Positions 37,617 to 47,922 of a stretch of 64,000 bases of DNA are shown piece after piece (the stretch's first letter is position 1; every line of letters begins with the position of its first letter). Origin of the DNA: Doryteuthis pealeii (Eukaryota > Mollusca > Cephalopoda > Myopsida > Loliginidae); assembly GCA_023376005.1 (NCBI GenBank), contig CM042152.1, positions 85,761,856 through 85,825,855 on the forward strand. The letters are read 5' to 3'. A model generated the notes under the pieces. It was not told the origin of the DNA. It was given only the letters and a program-made list of their open reading frames with translations, and ran no database searches. A program made the position numbers and the translations under genes.

Positions 37617-38007
37617 TGTTGTATTGTCCTCACCTGGAAGATGGAACTTCCGGCTGAGGGACAAAGAAAAAGATAAAAATATATATTTCAAAAGAAAGAG
37701 AAAGCGGAAGAGATAGTTTCCGGTCAAGGAAGCAGGGTGAAGATAAAAGAAATATAAAGCAAAGGTCCGTTATCAGATCAAAAAGATAAAGATGTGTAGG
37801 CGTGTCGTCAATACAAAAAGCCAGAGGGTCAAGCCGACAGACTCAGATCCCAGCCGTCTCCCGTCAGCAATCACCCCTCGTGCACTCATTGTAAGCTCTG
37901 TGCCTTCACCACCCATACACCGAAGAAAATAAAGAAGGGTCCTCTCATTGTACATCCGTATCTTTTGTTATTGAAGTCCAGTAGTCGGTTGTAGCTGACT
38001 ACTAACA
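37617..38007 (+). mobile_element. Candidate LTR (family F), 391 bp
   Basis: Starts TGTTG and ends TAACA. Contains AATAAA at about 37,928 and is less AT-rich than its flanks. It is followed by 'ctttgggtactgtgacc', which could be a remnant primer-binding site and leader. No TSD found. Only one copy here, so the call rests on the termini. Confidence 0.45.
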
Positions 38008-38575
38008 TACTTTGGGTACTGTGACCATACCCGCTACGTATACAGATACGCGATTTAGCAATGTGAAGAAGAAGCCGCTATATAACATATAGACATTTGA
38101 TGCCAGTATATAACACTTAATGAAAATCATTTCGACCAATATACACATCATCATTTTGACCAATATACAGATCAAGTTAATGAAAAATCTAACGTAAAAA
38201 AAAACTACATATTTATTGATATACATGGAGTGAATAAAAATTATTTCTAACATTTTATAAAATTAAATCAAACAAAAAATATTTATCTACAAACTATTTG
38301 CTTACAAATATATACCCCCCCCAACCCCCGGCATTAAATAGCCCACAAGGGTTGATATGCCATTTAAACAAAATAACCAATCATGTTGGCTAATGATGAC
38401 AAAACCTTATGAAAGCATTGTATGTTGTATAATGTATCGACTGATGAATTGTGCAGCATCAGCATTGAATTTTGGATGTGGTCTGATGCACTGTCAGCAC
38501 CTGATGATATTTATCCTTGCTACTGTTACTTGAGACAAAACAAGAAGAGTTAACACATTATACAGAAAGTTCCTT
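38008..38575. other. Mostly unrecognised, with a family C tail fragment
   Basis: 'ggcattaaatagcccac' and 'ggttgatatgcca' at 38,330-38,363 match the end of family C. The rest is AT-rich and unassigned. Confidence 0.45.
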
Positions 38576-38877
38576 GAAGAATAATTAAAGTTCCAATTAC
38601 CGTTGAACTGGGAAGGCAAGGCAACAAACGATTGTAACTTAAATACAAACCCGAATAGTCACAAAGTCTACTGCAGAATGACAGGATATTTATAAGACTC
38701 CACAATGTCATTCAAATCAAGCAGTCAAGCAGAACTCAAGAAATGGAATAACCCAAATCACCCAAATTCATGAATGGGTCATTCTTGGTTTCTATATATA
38801 CCAACTGTCTTGGACAGTGCTTAAGTGTACTTAGTTAGCTGCTGTTATTCAAACCAACAGTAGACTTACTGACTTCA
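38576..38877 (-). mobile_element. Family A solo LTR
   Basis: Reverse strand, very close to the 26,940 copy including 'ccgttgaactgggaagg', TATATATA and the 'ccaaaccaacag'-type block. It lacks the initial TAT and no TSD is evident. Confidence 0.8.
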
Positions 38878-38938
38878 TCTTTTTGGGTCCAATAATAATT
38901 CTTCACTCAAATGGCATTAAATCCTATCTATACTGCAT

Positions 38939-39213
38939 GGAGGCACATGGTCTAATGGTTAGTCGTAGGAAATGGACTCGTCAACCAGAGTTCAATTCCT
39001 GGATGAAGCTGTTTGCTTTTCACATAGCACTAATACTCTTGCGAAAGGTATGAATCCAGTTCTTCCTCCAGCTATGGTAAATAGCAGGACAGACTGGGCT
39101 CTTTAACTATGGCTAGGTAACCAGTCTGGGAGAAGGAAAAATCTGAATTCAAACCTGTTAGACTCCGCTTAAGAAATTGACCATGTGTCCCATCCTGCTC
39201 GTGCAGAGGAGTT

Positions 39214-39215
<2 letters not shown>
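38939..39215 (+). mobile_element. tRNA-derived SINE (family S1)
   Basis: A box 'tggtctaatggttag', B box 'gttcaattcctgg', body, and end 'cgtgcagaggagttgg'. It runs directly into a (TA)21 array, so the array lies at its 3' end. Confidence 0.82.

Positions 39216-39258
<43 letters not shown>
39216..39258. repeat. (TA)n microsatellite
   Basis: About 21 TA units directly abutting the SINE end. Confidence 0.95.
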
Positions 39259-39262
<4 letters not shown>

Positions 39263-39904
39263 ATATTGCATGTCTTTACTCCTTACATTCATCATTGGAT
39301 GAGTCCATTTCCACAAGAGGGTGAAACCATCCAGTTTACTGATGACTAATTTTTTGGCACTTCGCTTTATTTTAAATCTTTGATGAGGTCTCATTTTAGA
39401 AATTTTAAGCTACACTAATCACAAGATTCTATCTGTTGACTGTTTCACTAAACCAAAATTGTTTATGGTTACTCTGACAAATACGATGTTACAGAATAAT
39501 GGAAAAATCTCTTCTTTGTCTGTAGGCATCTATGAAAAATAAATGTGAGTAAAATAGGATTATTTTGTTCAGAGAAAATACATACTTCACTGAATACAGA
39601 TACATATGCAGACATTTTTGAGAAGATTAATGCTAAGCTTTAACAAACAGAAAGAAGATAACAGGTTGATGGAGATAGGTGAATGCATCCTTTTACTGGT
39701 GGGGAAAGTTTTCCCAATGAATAGAGCACATTGTCTTACTCCAATATAGCAAAAACAAAATGACTTAATTGATGTTAAATTTCTATTGTAATGAAATTGA
39801 TAAGAGTTAAGTCATTTGACTATTTTTTTATTTTATTTTTTTATCCTTACTCATTTTTGTTTGATGTCTGCACTTATTTGAAAGTGTATTTTGCTGAACT
39901 AATT
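39259..39904. other. AT-rich stretch, nothing recognised
   Basis: No gene or known repeat family; possibly UTR of the LINE relic that follows, but nothing shows this. Confidence 0.45.
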
Positions 39905-40143
39905 GTTACATTTAACACCAACACATGGGAGGCTTGTGCAGAAGACTGTGTGACCAGGTGCCTCCTCATCAAACAAGAAATGAAAAAGAGCGAAAAAGAG
40001 AGGAAAGAAGCCGCCACAGAAAAGAGAGCCAAAAGGAAGGAGAGACAACAGCAACTCCAGCAAGCATCACTTTGTTTGTTTGCAGTCATTGCACCAGAGA
40101 TTGCCATTCAAAAATTGGTCTGTTCAGCCACTCATGCATGATT
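39905..40143 (+). pseudogene. Non-LTR retrotransposon C-terminus, frameshifted relic
   Basis: Two overlapping frames carry one recognisable protein end. The first gives a Trp-containing start, then a basic, Lys/Glu-rich helix with AATEKRAKRKERQQQ. The other frame gives FVCSHCTRDCHSKIGLFSHS, a CxxC...H zinc-finger-like end. This order (basic helix, then CxxC with RDCHSxIGL) is common at the C-terminus of reverse-transcriptase ORFs of invertebrate LINEs. The switch lies near 40,060, so at least one frameshift is needed. No RT or endonuclease domain remains upstream. The 116-codon ORF starting at 39,791 begins in unrelated sequence, so that start is not meaningful. Confidence 0.6.
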
Positions 40144-40879
40144 GGGATCAGAATTTTTATGTTGATGTTTACTGGATTGCTTATTTGAAAAACATGACTT
40201 GTGAGAATTTTGACAATTGAAAAGCCAGGTATTTCTAAGATAGATTGTTTCTAACAGGAATGATTCAAATTTTCTCCACACAATCACATATATACCGTTC
40301 TTGTATTCCCATTAATTATTGTAAAATATATCTGTAGATATCTTTAACTTATGTAACTTATTGATTTGATATTTAAAAAAAATGAGCATTTCTTCATTCT
40401 TTGGATGCGTTTTTGATTTCACCAAACCTTTTAATGTGGAGTTGAATTATTTGCAGAGATCAGAAGAGAATTCTTGAAATTTCTATCAGTTAATTGCAGT
40501 CATGTTTTGTTTTAATCAATTTGATAGACAAATATTTTGAAAAATTACAAAACTGCAACTATTAACAAAGAATAAAGTACAACTCTGTAGTGTATGAAAA
40601 TCAATTGCAAACTGTCAAAAAAAAAAAAAATCCCACCAGGATATAATTGTGTCACACCTAATTATGCAATGCACCAAAAGTGTTGGTTTGCATTAAGAAT
40701 TGGCCATCCCTGGTTTAAAAATGAGTTTTTAAGATTGAAATTGTTAATTAATCAACTAGTTTAGAAGATTAATAAAAAATATATTCAGATTTTGTATAAG
40801 TTTTAGTTATTTTTTACTATTTGGTTATTGTATTACTATCACTTTTGTGAAGTATGTATAAACAATTTAATTATTTGAT
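40144..40879. other. AT-rich stretch partly copied at 58.25-58.39 kb
   Basis: About 40,660-40,865 reappears in reverse complement at 58,250-58,397, attached to a family C element in both places. Otherwise unassigned; A14 run at 40,618. Confidence 0.6.
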
Positions 40880-41269
40880 GGTTTGGTTTGTTTTGTTTTA
40901 CGGCATATCAACCTCAGTGGGTCATTTAATGCCGATAAAGTTTTGAAATAAATCAATTCTTAATGGATAATACAATTTTTTTATAAATACATTTTTCTAT
41001 TTAACCCATAGATGGGACCCTAACAGGTACTACCACTCCGGGTCATAGTGGACCAGGGAGCAATGGTGATGAAGGGGTGCTCCACATTCCCCAAACCTCC
41101 AAAACTGGAACCTCACCATCAGATAGAGTTTAACGTCATTCCCAGGACATGTAGACCCGCAGCTACCGCCTTTTAGCACCCATATGATAAAAAAAGGGTT
41201 GGGGCTTGCCATAAGGGCAATAGGGTTGGGAAAATCATATAGGTGCTAGGGCTTGATGTGACCAGCCGA
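40880..41269 (-). mobile_element. Family C retroposon, 5'-truncated, 14-bp TSD
   Basis: Flanked by TTTAATTATTTGAT at 40,866-40,879 and 41,270-41,283. (AAACC)n-type tail at the low-coordinate end, reverse strand. The 5' end stops at 'gaccagccgat', inside the longer copies. Truncation at one end and a TSD are the marks of target-primed reverse transcription. Confidence 0.88.
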
Positions 41270-41559
41270 TTTAATTATTTGATCAAAGGACAAAGAAGTA
41301 ATACTGTAGTAAAATTTAAGAGGGATCAGGATTCAGAGTGTTAAAAGAATTGACAGGCAATCTAAACAGGGATAATAAAAAAAGTTAAACTGAACATGAT
41401 TAAACAAAGTTATGTATTTAATTTTATGGTCAGTTATCATTCTGCTAAATTTTCAGTAAAAAAGTGAAATGATTAGAAAATACAGGAAAATGATTTTAGA
41501 AGACAGGATGAATGAATATAATTGAGATCAAACTAATAAAGACATTGCTCTATCAGAAA

Positions 41560-41875
41560 CTAGAAGCAGCTACCCAGCGTTGCCTGGGTAGAGGGAGGAT
41601 AATGAAAACTTAGTTTCGCAGATCCATTGATTGTTTTACATAATTAATGTTTTAACCACGAATGCAACCAATTTCCCTTCCCTTACTATTCAAATCCTAA
41701 TTTTTTAAAATACCTTTTCAGATATGAATAAAATCTTCATTATTTTTGCACAAAAACCAAGCTCTGGTAATATTTAATGTGTATATATATTTACTTTGTC
41801 ATTAATTGTTTTATTTTAGTAGTTTCATCTGGAAATACATACATACACACCAACTGCCCTTTATATATGTATAGA
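41560..41875 (-). mobile_element. Non-autonomous Helitron, 316 bp
   Basis: Reverse strand. Sense ends are TCTATACATATATAAAGGGC and CTAG, flanked by A and T. The 3' hairpin is ACCCAGG/CTGGGT with its own variation relative to the 34.4 kb copy. Shares about 100 bp at the 5' end with that copy; the interior is shorter and different. Confidence 0.87.
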
Positions 41876-42364
41876 TGATTTTTGAAGAAGAGTTGAGAAA
41901 AAGAAAAAGGTGACAAGTTTGTATGGGTATCTACTGAACCTTAGTCTGGCATAAGGACAAGTGAGTGAAATTATTACAAATAAAACACATTAACAATCAT
42001 GGGTTTAACAACTTCGTTAGAGTAGGGATTAGGTTGTCTCGCAAAGAACTCTGTGGGAATTGAATGCACTACAGTATTAAAAGTCTGTTAGATTAGCTTG
42101 CTAACTGTTCTACCATGGTAAGATTCCCCAGACAAATCTATATCAAAAAGAATAGTTTTGAGTAGGACAATGAAGATAGTGTTTTTAGAATAAACCTTTT
42201 ATTTAAAAAAAAATTGTTTGTCATAACAAAAACAAATGAGTCTTTGATGTTTATATTTTCACTTCAATCAAGCAATATAAAACTCATAGATACCATTTTA
42301 ATTTGATGTTTATTTGAAGAAAAGTTCATAAAAATAAACAGATCAACTGTCTTGTATATTATTG
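41876..42364. other. AT-rich stretch, nothing recognised
   Basis: No gene or repeat family identified. Confidence 0.45.
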
Positions 42365-42400
42365 ATATATATATATATTATATATATATATATATATATA
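42365..42400. repeat. (AT)n microsatellite
   Basis: Near-perfect AT run with one phase break. Confidence 0.9.
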
Positions 42401-42583
42401 GTTTATTAATAGATGTGCTTGTTTCTCTCAAACCTTTACCAATTAAAAGATATTCTCGTCTTGATAAAAAAAAAAGGCACTTTTTTCCTTGGCAATTTAT
42501 AACATAAATAGCTATAGGCAATTAAAGATCAAACTTAATATCAATATATATTAATGTTAACGCAAAAATCACACGCAATCACA

Positions 42584-42599
42584 TGTGTGTGTGTGTATG

Positions 42600-42658
<59 letters not shown>
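42584..42658. repeat. (GT)n-(AT)n-(AC)n microsatellite
   Basis: GT run, then about 25 AT units, then a short CA run, making the locus close to self-complementary. Confidence 0.92.
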
Positions 42659-43181
42659 TTAGGTATATTGTTATTATGGACATATCGATTTTGTTAGACT
42701 TCAAAAAAATTTTTTTATGGGTGGTGAAAATAAAAATCTCCGGCTTCTTTAACCCTCATTATTTGACAGAAATCAGATTTTTAGGAATGAAATGAGTATA
42801 TAGAGCTTCAAAAAGTGAAAGATCATTTTAGGAAGTTGTATGGATTCAATACAATACTTTTAGTTTGAAAAATCACATAAAATCCATCTTTAATATATAA
42901 CTGAAAAATGGCATGAGAAATCCTTAAGACAAGAAATCGTCTCATCTACTGAAGTGTCCATTAGCTTGAAATATTATTTACTTTAATTAATTCTACTTCT
43001 TTGATGTCTAAATTGATAGAATATTTAAAATGGAATCATAAATTTAAGATTCAAATGAATCATTGGTGAAACTCAAGAGATTGGTTCAAATGAAGTATCA
43101 ATCATATAAAAATCTTCCACAAAAGATGTATCAGTTAATATTTTCTGAATAACTGAATTTTAGAATCCCCAAATAAAGTTT
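42659..43181. other. AT-rich stretch, nothing recognised
   Basis: No ORF or repeat family of note. Confidence 0.45.

Positions 43182-43239
<58 letters not shown>
43182..43239. repeat. (AT)n microsatellite
   Basis: Long AT run with one break; left boundary of the 43.28-43.54 kb foldback. Confidence 0.92.
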
Positions 43240-43240
<1 letters not shown>

Positions 43241-43280
43241 TTAAAAGAAAGGAAATGAATTCGACGGTATGAGTATAGAT

Positions 43281-43534
43281 AAAAGGATATGAAAACACCA
43301 CAAAATGCTGTTAAAGTGAAAACATCTTATAACATATTCATAGCTGATATCGAACAATATTTCGATTTTATAAAAATCATCTTCAGAGCTTGTTTTTGTC
43401 TCCGCTCTTCACAACACGGAATATAAACAAGCTCTGAAGATGATTTTTATAAAATCGGAATATTGTTCAATATCAGTTATGAATATATTATAAAATGTTT
43501 TCACTTTAACAGCATTTTGTGGTGTTTTCATATC

Positions 43535-43540
<6 letters not shown>
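43281..43540. mobile_element. Foldback element with ribozyme-like arms
   Basis: Arms of about 115 bp (43,281-43,394 and 43,425-43,540), nearly perfect, around a 30-bp loop. Each arm holds a CTGAAGA...stem...GAAA-type motif pointing outward from the loop. It is bounded on both sides by (AT)n. It may be a Penelope-like terminal repeat pair or a retrozyme dimer; this is inference. Confidence 0.7.
43342..43390 (-). ncRNA. Hammerhead-like motif, one extra base
   Basis: Sense of the reverse strand: stem I AGCT/AGCT, CTGAAGA (43,380-43,386), one extra T, stem II GATTTT/AAAATC (43,364-43,378), GAAA, stem III ATAT/ATAT with a 6-nt loop, then C as cleavage base. All core residues are present except that an unpaired base separates A9 from stem II, which may impair activity. 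The opposite arm has GGAA in place of GAAA. Confidence 0.5.

Positions 43541-43588
<48 letters not shown>
43540..43588. repeat. (AT)n microsatellite
   Basis: About 24 units between two foldbacks. Confidence 0.93.
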
Positions 43589-43592
<4 letters not shown>

Positions 43593-43633
43593 TAATTGTA
43601 ATTTGCTTGAAGCATTGTTAAGTATGTTATAAA

Positions 43634-43774
43634 TAATAAATTCGAAGGCAATACAATGCGTAAAAAATAAAGACAAAAAGATGTTTATATGTCTAAATAA
43701 ACATCTTTTTATATGTCTCTATAAACATCTTTTTGTCTTTATTTTTTACGCATTGTATTGCCTTCGAATTTTAT

Positions 43775-43775
<1 letters not shown>
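43634..43775. repeat. Foldback, 56-bp arms
   Basis: Arms 43,634-43,689 and 43,720-43,775 are near-perfect reverse complements ('ttcgaaggcaatacaatgcg' and partner). The loop itself has the shorter repeat 'aaacatctttttatatgtct'. No ribozyme core seen. Confidence 0.85.

Positions 43776-43779
<4 letters not shown>

Positions 43780-43807
<28 letters not shown>
43780..43807. repeat. (AT)n microsatellite
   Basis: 14 units, separating the foldback from the ribozyme-like segment. Confidence 0.9.
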
Positions 43808-43811
<4 letters not shown>

Positions 43812-43874
43812 CATAGACACAGTAACCAGTGCTGGTGACTCAGTTTCTTCTCAATATGATCATCACAGAGCTGT

Positions 43875-43914
43875 TGGTCTGATGATCAGATAGGTGAGAA
43901 ACTGACAGTCACTA
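43875..43914 (+). ncRNA. Candidate hammerhead ribozyme (type I, short stem III)
   Basis: Core in order: stem I TGGT (43,875-43,878), CTGATGA (43,879-43,885), stem II TCA/TGA (43,886-43,897), GAA (43,898-43,900), stem III ACT/AGT closed by A15.1-U16.1 (43,901-43,909), C17 at 43,910, stem I ACTA (43,911-43,914, with one G-U pair). Every invariant residue is present and the cleavage triplet is GUC. The weak 3-bp stem II with a U-A closing pair instead of G-C is atypical. A decayed inverted copy lies just upstream (43,812-43,870). Confidence 0.65.
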
Positions 43915-43920
43915 TGTTAT

Positions 43921-44696
43921 CCCAACTTAGATCTACATACAGGTTCTGTCACCAATATTGAACAACATTGAACCCATTTATAAATAAACTGCATTACATA
44001 TACATCTCTATATCCAATACAACTGAAATATAATAATATATTTTTTATGTGAAGCGTCTTTACATATGAAATTATTTGGAGCAGCATCTTCATTATTTCA
44101 ATCAGCAAATTTTGATTATACACATGAGCTCTTCCCAGAAATATATTGCATTTCTTGATGTTCATGGAGTTTTGAAAGAAACCTTTTAGAGAATTGATGT
44201 GTGGAGTTTCTGCAATGCATATAGAAGCCTTTAACTGATTTTTATATCTTGCTAATATTTCATCTGATCCTTTTTATCTAAAGTCACACCAATTTTTGCA
44301 TGTAGATAGAAACAAAGGGGAGTATCAGGTGAAATGTGATTTAAATGATAAAGATTTGGATTTGATAAGATTAATTAGCAATGGCATCTGACATCCTTTA
44401 TAAATTACATGTACTGATTTTGTTTTTGTTTTGTTTTTTAACTCTTAACATCCTATACCACCTCATTCCACCCGGCCGGAAGTCACCTTCATTTTCCTAA
44501 TCCACCCCAGATGATAGCCTTTGTTTAAATGTAATATTAAACATATTTAGCAGTCTTTAATTTAAGGGTAATAACAGATAACTTTTAATGAAACGGCAAT
44601 TTTTATCCATTTTTGATAAATGGTTATAGGAATTGGGCTGTGGACTTAAGAAATTCTCAACAGGATGTTAAGAGTTAAACAAAGAAAATTTGTATT
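43921..44696. other. AT-rich stretch, nothing recognised
   Basis: No gene or repeat family identified. Confidence 0.45.
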
Positions 44697-44895
44697 ATTT
44701 GAATTATTCAGACTATTGTCCTCATCTTTATTATTATCTGTACAACGTTTCGGCCGATGTGCCCTCCACCTTCTTTAGGTTTGCCGGAGGGCACATCATC
44801 TGAAATGTTGTGCAGATAACAATAAAGATGAGGACAATTGTCTGAATAATTCAAATAATACAAATTGTCAAGCCTCATCTCAAAAATTAAGAGAA
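44697..44895. mobile_element. Foldback family D, copy 1
   Basis: Inverted arms meet near 44,790. The outer ends carry 'gactattgtcctcatcttt' and its complement. On the reverse strand the left arm reads CTAAAGA...CGGCC GAAACG, so the ribozyme-like core is mutated at one position. The element is followed by 'caagcctcatctcaaa', as in other copies. Confidence 0.75.
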
Positions 44896-44980
44896 ACAAA
44901 GAAAATATTTGTTAAAATTGACTTGATAAAAAGGCTGATAAGTACATATTTGTTGTTACTATTTGAGCAAGTATTGTGAT

Positions 44981-45190
44981 TATGGGGGAGTGGTTTTCCC
45001 AAATGCTTAATCACTCAATCAGTGGTTATGGGGGAGTGGTTTTCCCAAGTGCTTAATCACTCAATCATTGTGGTTATGGGGGAGTGGTTTTCCCAAATAC
45101 TTAATCACTCAATCATTGTGGTTATGGGGGAGTGGTTTTCCCAAGTGCTTAATCACTCAATCATTGTGGTTATGGGAGTGGTTTTCTCTC
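44981..45190 (+). repeat. 46-48-bp tandem repeat, about 4.4 copies
   Basis: Units start 'tatgggggagtgg' at 44,981, 45,027, 45,075, 45,123 and 45,171. Three are exactly 48 bp apart, so frames stay open as a 16-residue periodic peptide. That is a by-product, not evidence of a gene. Confidence 0.92.
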
Positions 45191-45817
45191 AATCTCTCAT
45201 ATGTGTGTAGTGACAAAATAGTTTTATCAAAATATCTGGCAGTGCAATGGAACAAAGGGATAGGTGGATTCATGCCTTTTTCCTAATTCCAATTATATAC
45301 TGATAATGGCTACATTATCATTCTATCCCTAAAGAAATACAAAGTACGTGACAAGATAATATATTGTCCACTCTAATAGATTATTGGAAATAATCAATTA
45401 TTGAAGTCATGCCATATCTTTTTGGAGTGATATACAGAAGCAAATGAAAAATGTTGTATTGGTATTCACATTTATATTAGTTATAAGTTTGAACCTAATA
45501 AATTCATTAGATACTTCTTTTCCTTCTGTAAAGATGGTGAAATCTATTCTTTGCAATATTTTAAGTGCCTATTCATAAACAATTTTTACATAATGTATAG
45601 GCTTTCCCTATCATTTTTAGCAAGTAGTGTAGGGTAATTAGAATAACATGGCCCGGTGACTCTGGGAAAAATAGAATTATTTAATATTATTAATATATTA
45701 ATTAAAAGAGTATTGAGGCCAGTTGCTCTTTTAGATAGGCATATCTTTCCACCTCTGCTGGTCTCCTCACACACATGCATGCTAAAAATGTATTGGAAGT
45801 AAAAAAAATGTGTACAC
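45191..45817. other. AT-rich stretch, nothing recognised
   Basis: No gene or repeat family identified. Confidence 0.45.
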
Positions 45818-46111
45818 TGTTGGATTTTGTATAAAGTATTCAGCTCTGTTATAAGATGAATGCAAAACTAAAACTAGAGTTTGGTAGGTGGCTTATATGG
45901 AGCTTTGAGTTGTTACATAATGAACTCATGCAAGTTCACTTCCTGCGTTCTGATTGACTGTTGGTTTTCTGGGTGAGTGAAGACATGGATAAGTACCCAC
46001 TCTTCAGCCATCACTTTGCATTATGCCAGCAGCATGCAAGGACTGTATTTAAGTTACAGCTTGCCTGTTGTTCTCGTCTGCTAACTCGACGGTAGTTAGA
46101 ACCCTACTGCA
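45818..46111 (+). mobile_element. Family B LTR with following internal sequence
   Basis: TGTTGGATTTTG start, 'ctgattgactg' box, 'aactcgacggtagttagaac' block. After it, 'atggtgagtatcattgtttc' and 'ataacttctgca' (46,113-46,157) recur beside the 49.4 kb copy, so part of the internal region is kept and this is not strictly a solo LTR. Confidence 0.72.
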
Positions 46112-46472
46112 ATGGTGAGTATCATTGTTTCTATATCTGGGGGATAACTTCTGCAAATGCCTGTGTTTTCTGATTAAAGAACACAAAAGGGAAACCAAAG
46201 AGAGAGACAACCCCCAAACAAAAGAAGACACCAAATCCAATCCAAGAAGCCCCAATGGGAGTAAAATACCCAATAGCAGCGGACATAAGAAAAGGGCTAT
46301 GCAACAGATTTTTTTTGTATTGGAACTTTTCCTTTAAAAAGATTCCATAATATAGGGACAATTTTTATCTTAATTAAAAAGGAGAAAATAATGAATTTAG
46401 AAAATCTAAAGTTATGAGGCTGTTTAGGGATTTTTTTTAGTATTGGCTGTCTCATTTGTACTTGTTCTCTAT

Positions 46473-46765
46473 AGAATAATCATACTAAGTCCAATTACCG
46501 TCGAATTGGCAAGACAAGACAGCAAGCAGTCGTAACCCAATAGGATTCTTGTATGCTGTAAAGACCACTGCAAAGTGGCAGGATTTATGGAGCCTCAGAG
46601 GATCATACAAACCAAGCAGCCAATCAGGACTCAGGGAATGGAATCACCCAAATGCATGAGTGGACTGTTCTGAATTCCCATAGGTACCAGTTGTCTTGAC
46701 ACTGGTTCAGTTGTGCTTGGCCAGTCACATTGTTCAAACCAATTGTTGACTGACTGACTTCAATA
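46473..46765 (-). mobile_element. Family A solo LTR
   Basis: Reverse strand, close to the right-arm copy without the SINE: 'accgtcgaattggcaagac', 'agccaatcaggactc', 'tgttcaaaccaattgttgac'. Confidence 0.8.
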
Positions 46766-47910
46766 TTTTCAAAAAGAGGTGTTAACTCATTTGTACCTGT
46801 TCTTTGTTTTCAAAAAGAGGTGTCAAATTTGTTAAATTTCTAGGAAATTAGAAATAGTTTTTATTTGTTAAAAGATTGGAAAATAATCAAACCGGATTTT
46901 ATCAGCATTTGTAACTTTTATATCAAAATATCTTCATTCAATTCAGAGAAATAAAATAAGGAAAGAATGATAGTGAGGAGAAGGCAATCAGTTTACTTAA
47001 AAGATCAAAAGAGACAAACCCATTTATTAAAAAAAAAGTGACATCATATTGTAACTACCCCTAAAAATGTAACACTGTGGGTGGGGTGGGGTGAATATTG
47101 AATAACTTCCAAAGTCCAGAGGGCTAGTGTGAAAACATGGCAAGGTTTCCTAGCATTTCTCATAATGGAATAAAAGTGAAACTCAATAGAGAAAAAAACA
47201 TTGGTAGTGATGATGATGATGATGGTGTAGGATATAACAAATAAAAAAAAGATGGAAACATTTAAGTACAAAGCCAAATATTTTCTCTTTCTAAAGATTC
47301 TTTTGTAAGAAAAAAAAGAAAAAGAAAAGCCAACAAGACTTTCATGATATATTTGTGTATACCTATATAATGTAAAAGCAATTTGGGTGGGCCAAAACTT
47401 CATCCAATCTTGAGACCTTATAAAGAAGTCTGTATCACATTCATATTTCAAATATATACAATTACTGAGTAATTATAATTACAAATTATAAATGAACAGT
47501 AGCCTCTGTTATCTTCTAATTCCATCTTTTTGCTGTTTTGAAATTATGATAGTTCAGCAAGCACACACACACGATCAGTTATTTTAAACATCTTGTGTAA
47601 TTGGTCTTATTAAGTAGCTCTTGTTTATAAGTAATGTTCTATTCAAATGAAATCCACTAATATACATATATATTAAATTTTTAAAAGGCAAACATATCAC
47701 AACTCTCTGTTTCATGTTTTCATTAACTAAAAGTGGGAAGAATGCTTATTAATATAATCAATAATCACTTCTAGTGAAGCAACAAATTACATAACTATTC
47801 CACAGAAATTCTCTGAAAATCAGCTACAACTGTATAGAAAACATGCTTCAATTGATAAAAAAAAACAAAGAGTTCAATAACTGTAGTGCAAGTGATCTTC
47901 ACATTCTTGC
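46766..47910. other. No recognisable gene or repeat
   Basis: A 135-codon reverse ORF (47,044-47,451) is Phe/Tyr-rich and has no family motif. It overlaps a (GAT)n run and poly-A stretches, so I do not call it. 'caaaaagaggtgt' is duplicated at 46,780 and 46,812. Confidence 0.45.
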
Positions 47911-47922
47911 AACAGTAGATGC

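Noticed and set aside
39290..39345. GATGAGTCC...GGGTGAAAC in + strand
   Set aside because: The core is TGGATGA rather than CUGANGA, stem II needs two wobble pairs, and no stem I forms. Probably chance.
44981..45190. CRISPR-like regular repeat
   Set aside because: Units are contiguous with no unique spacers, and the context is a eukaryotic genome. It is a minisatellite.
45022..45210. Repeat peptide ORF with 16-residue period
   Set aside because: A 48-bp minisatellite keeps the frame open; two frames are open at once and the flanks have no coding character.
47044..47451. 135-codon reverse ORF
   Set aside because: Aromatic-rich, crosses a (GAT)n run and poly-A tracts, no motif and no splice or neighbouring exon support.
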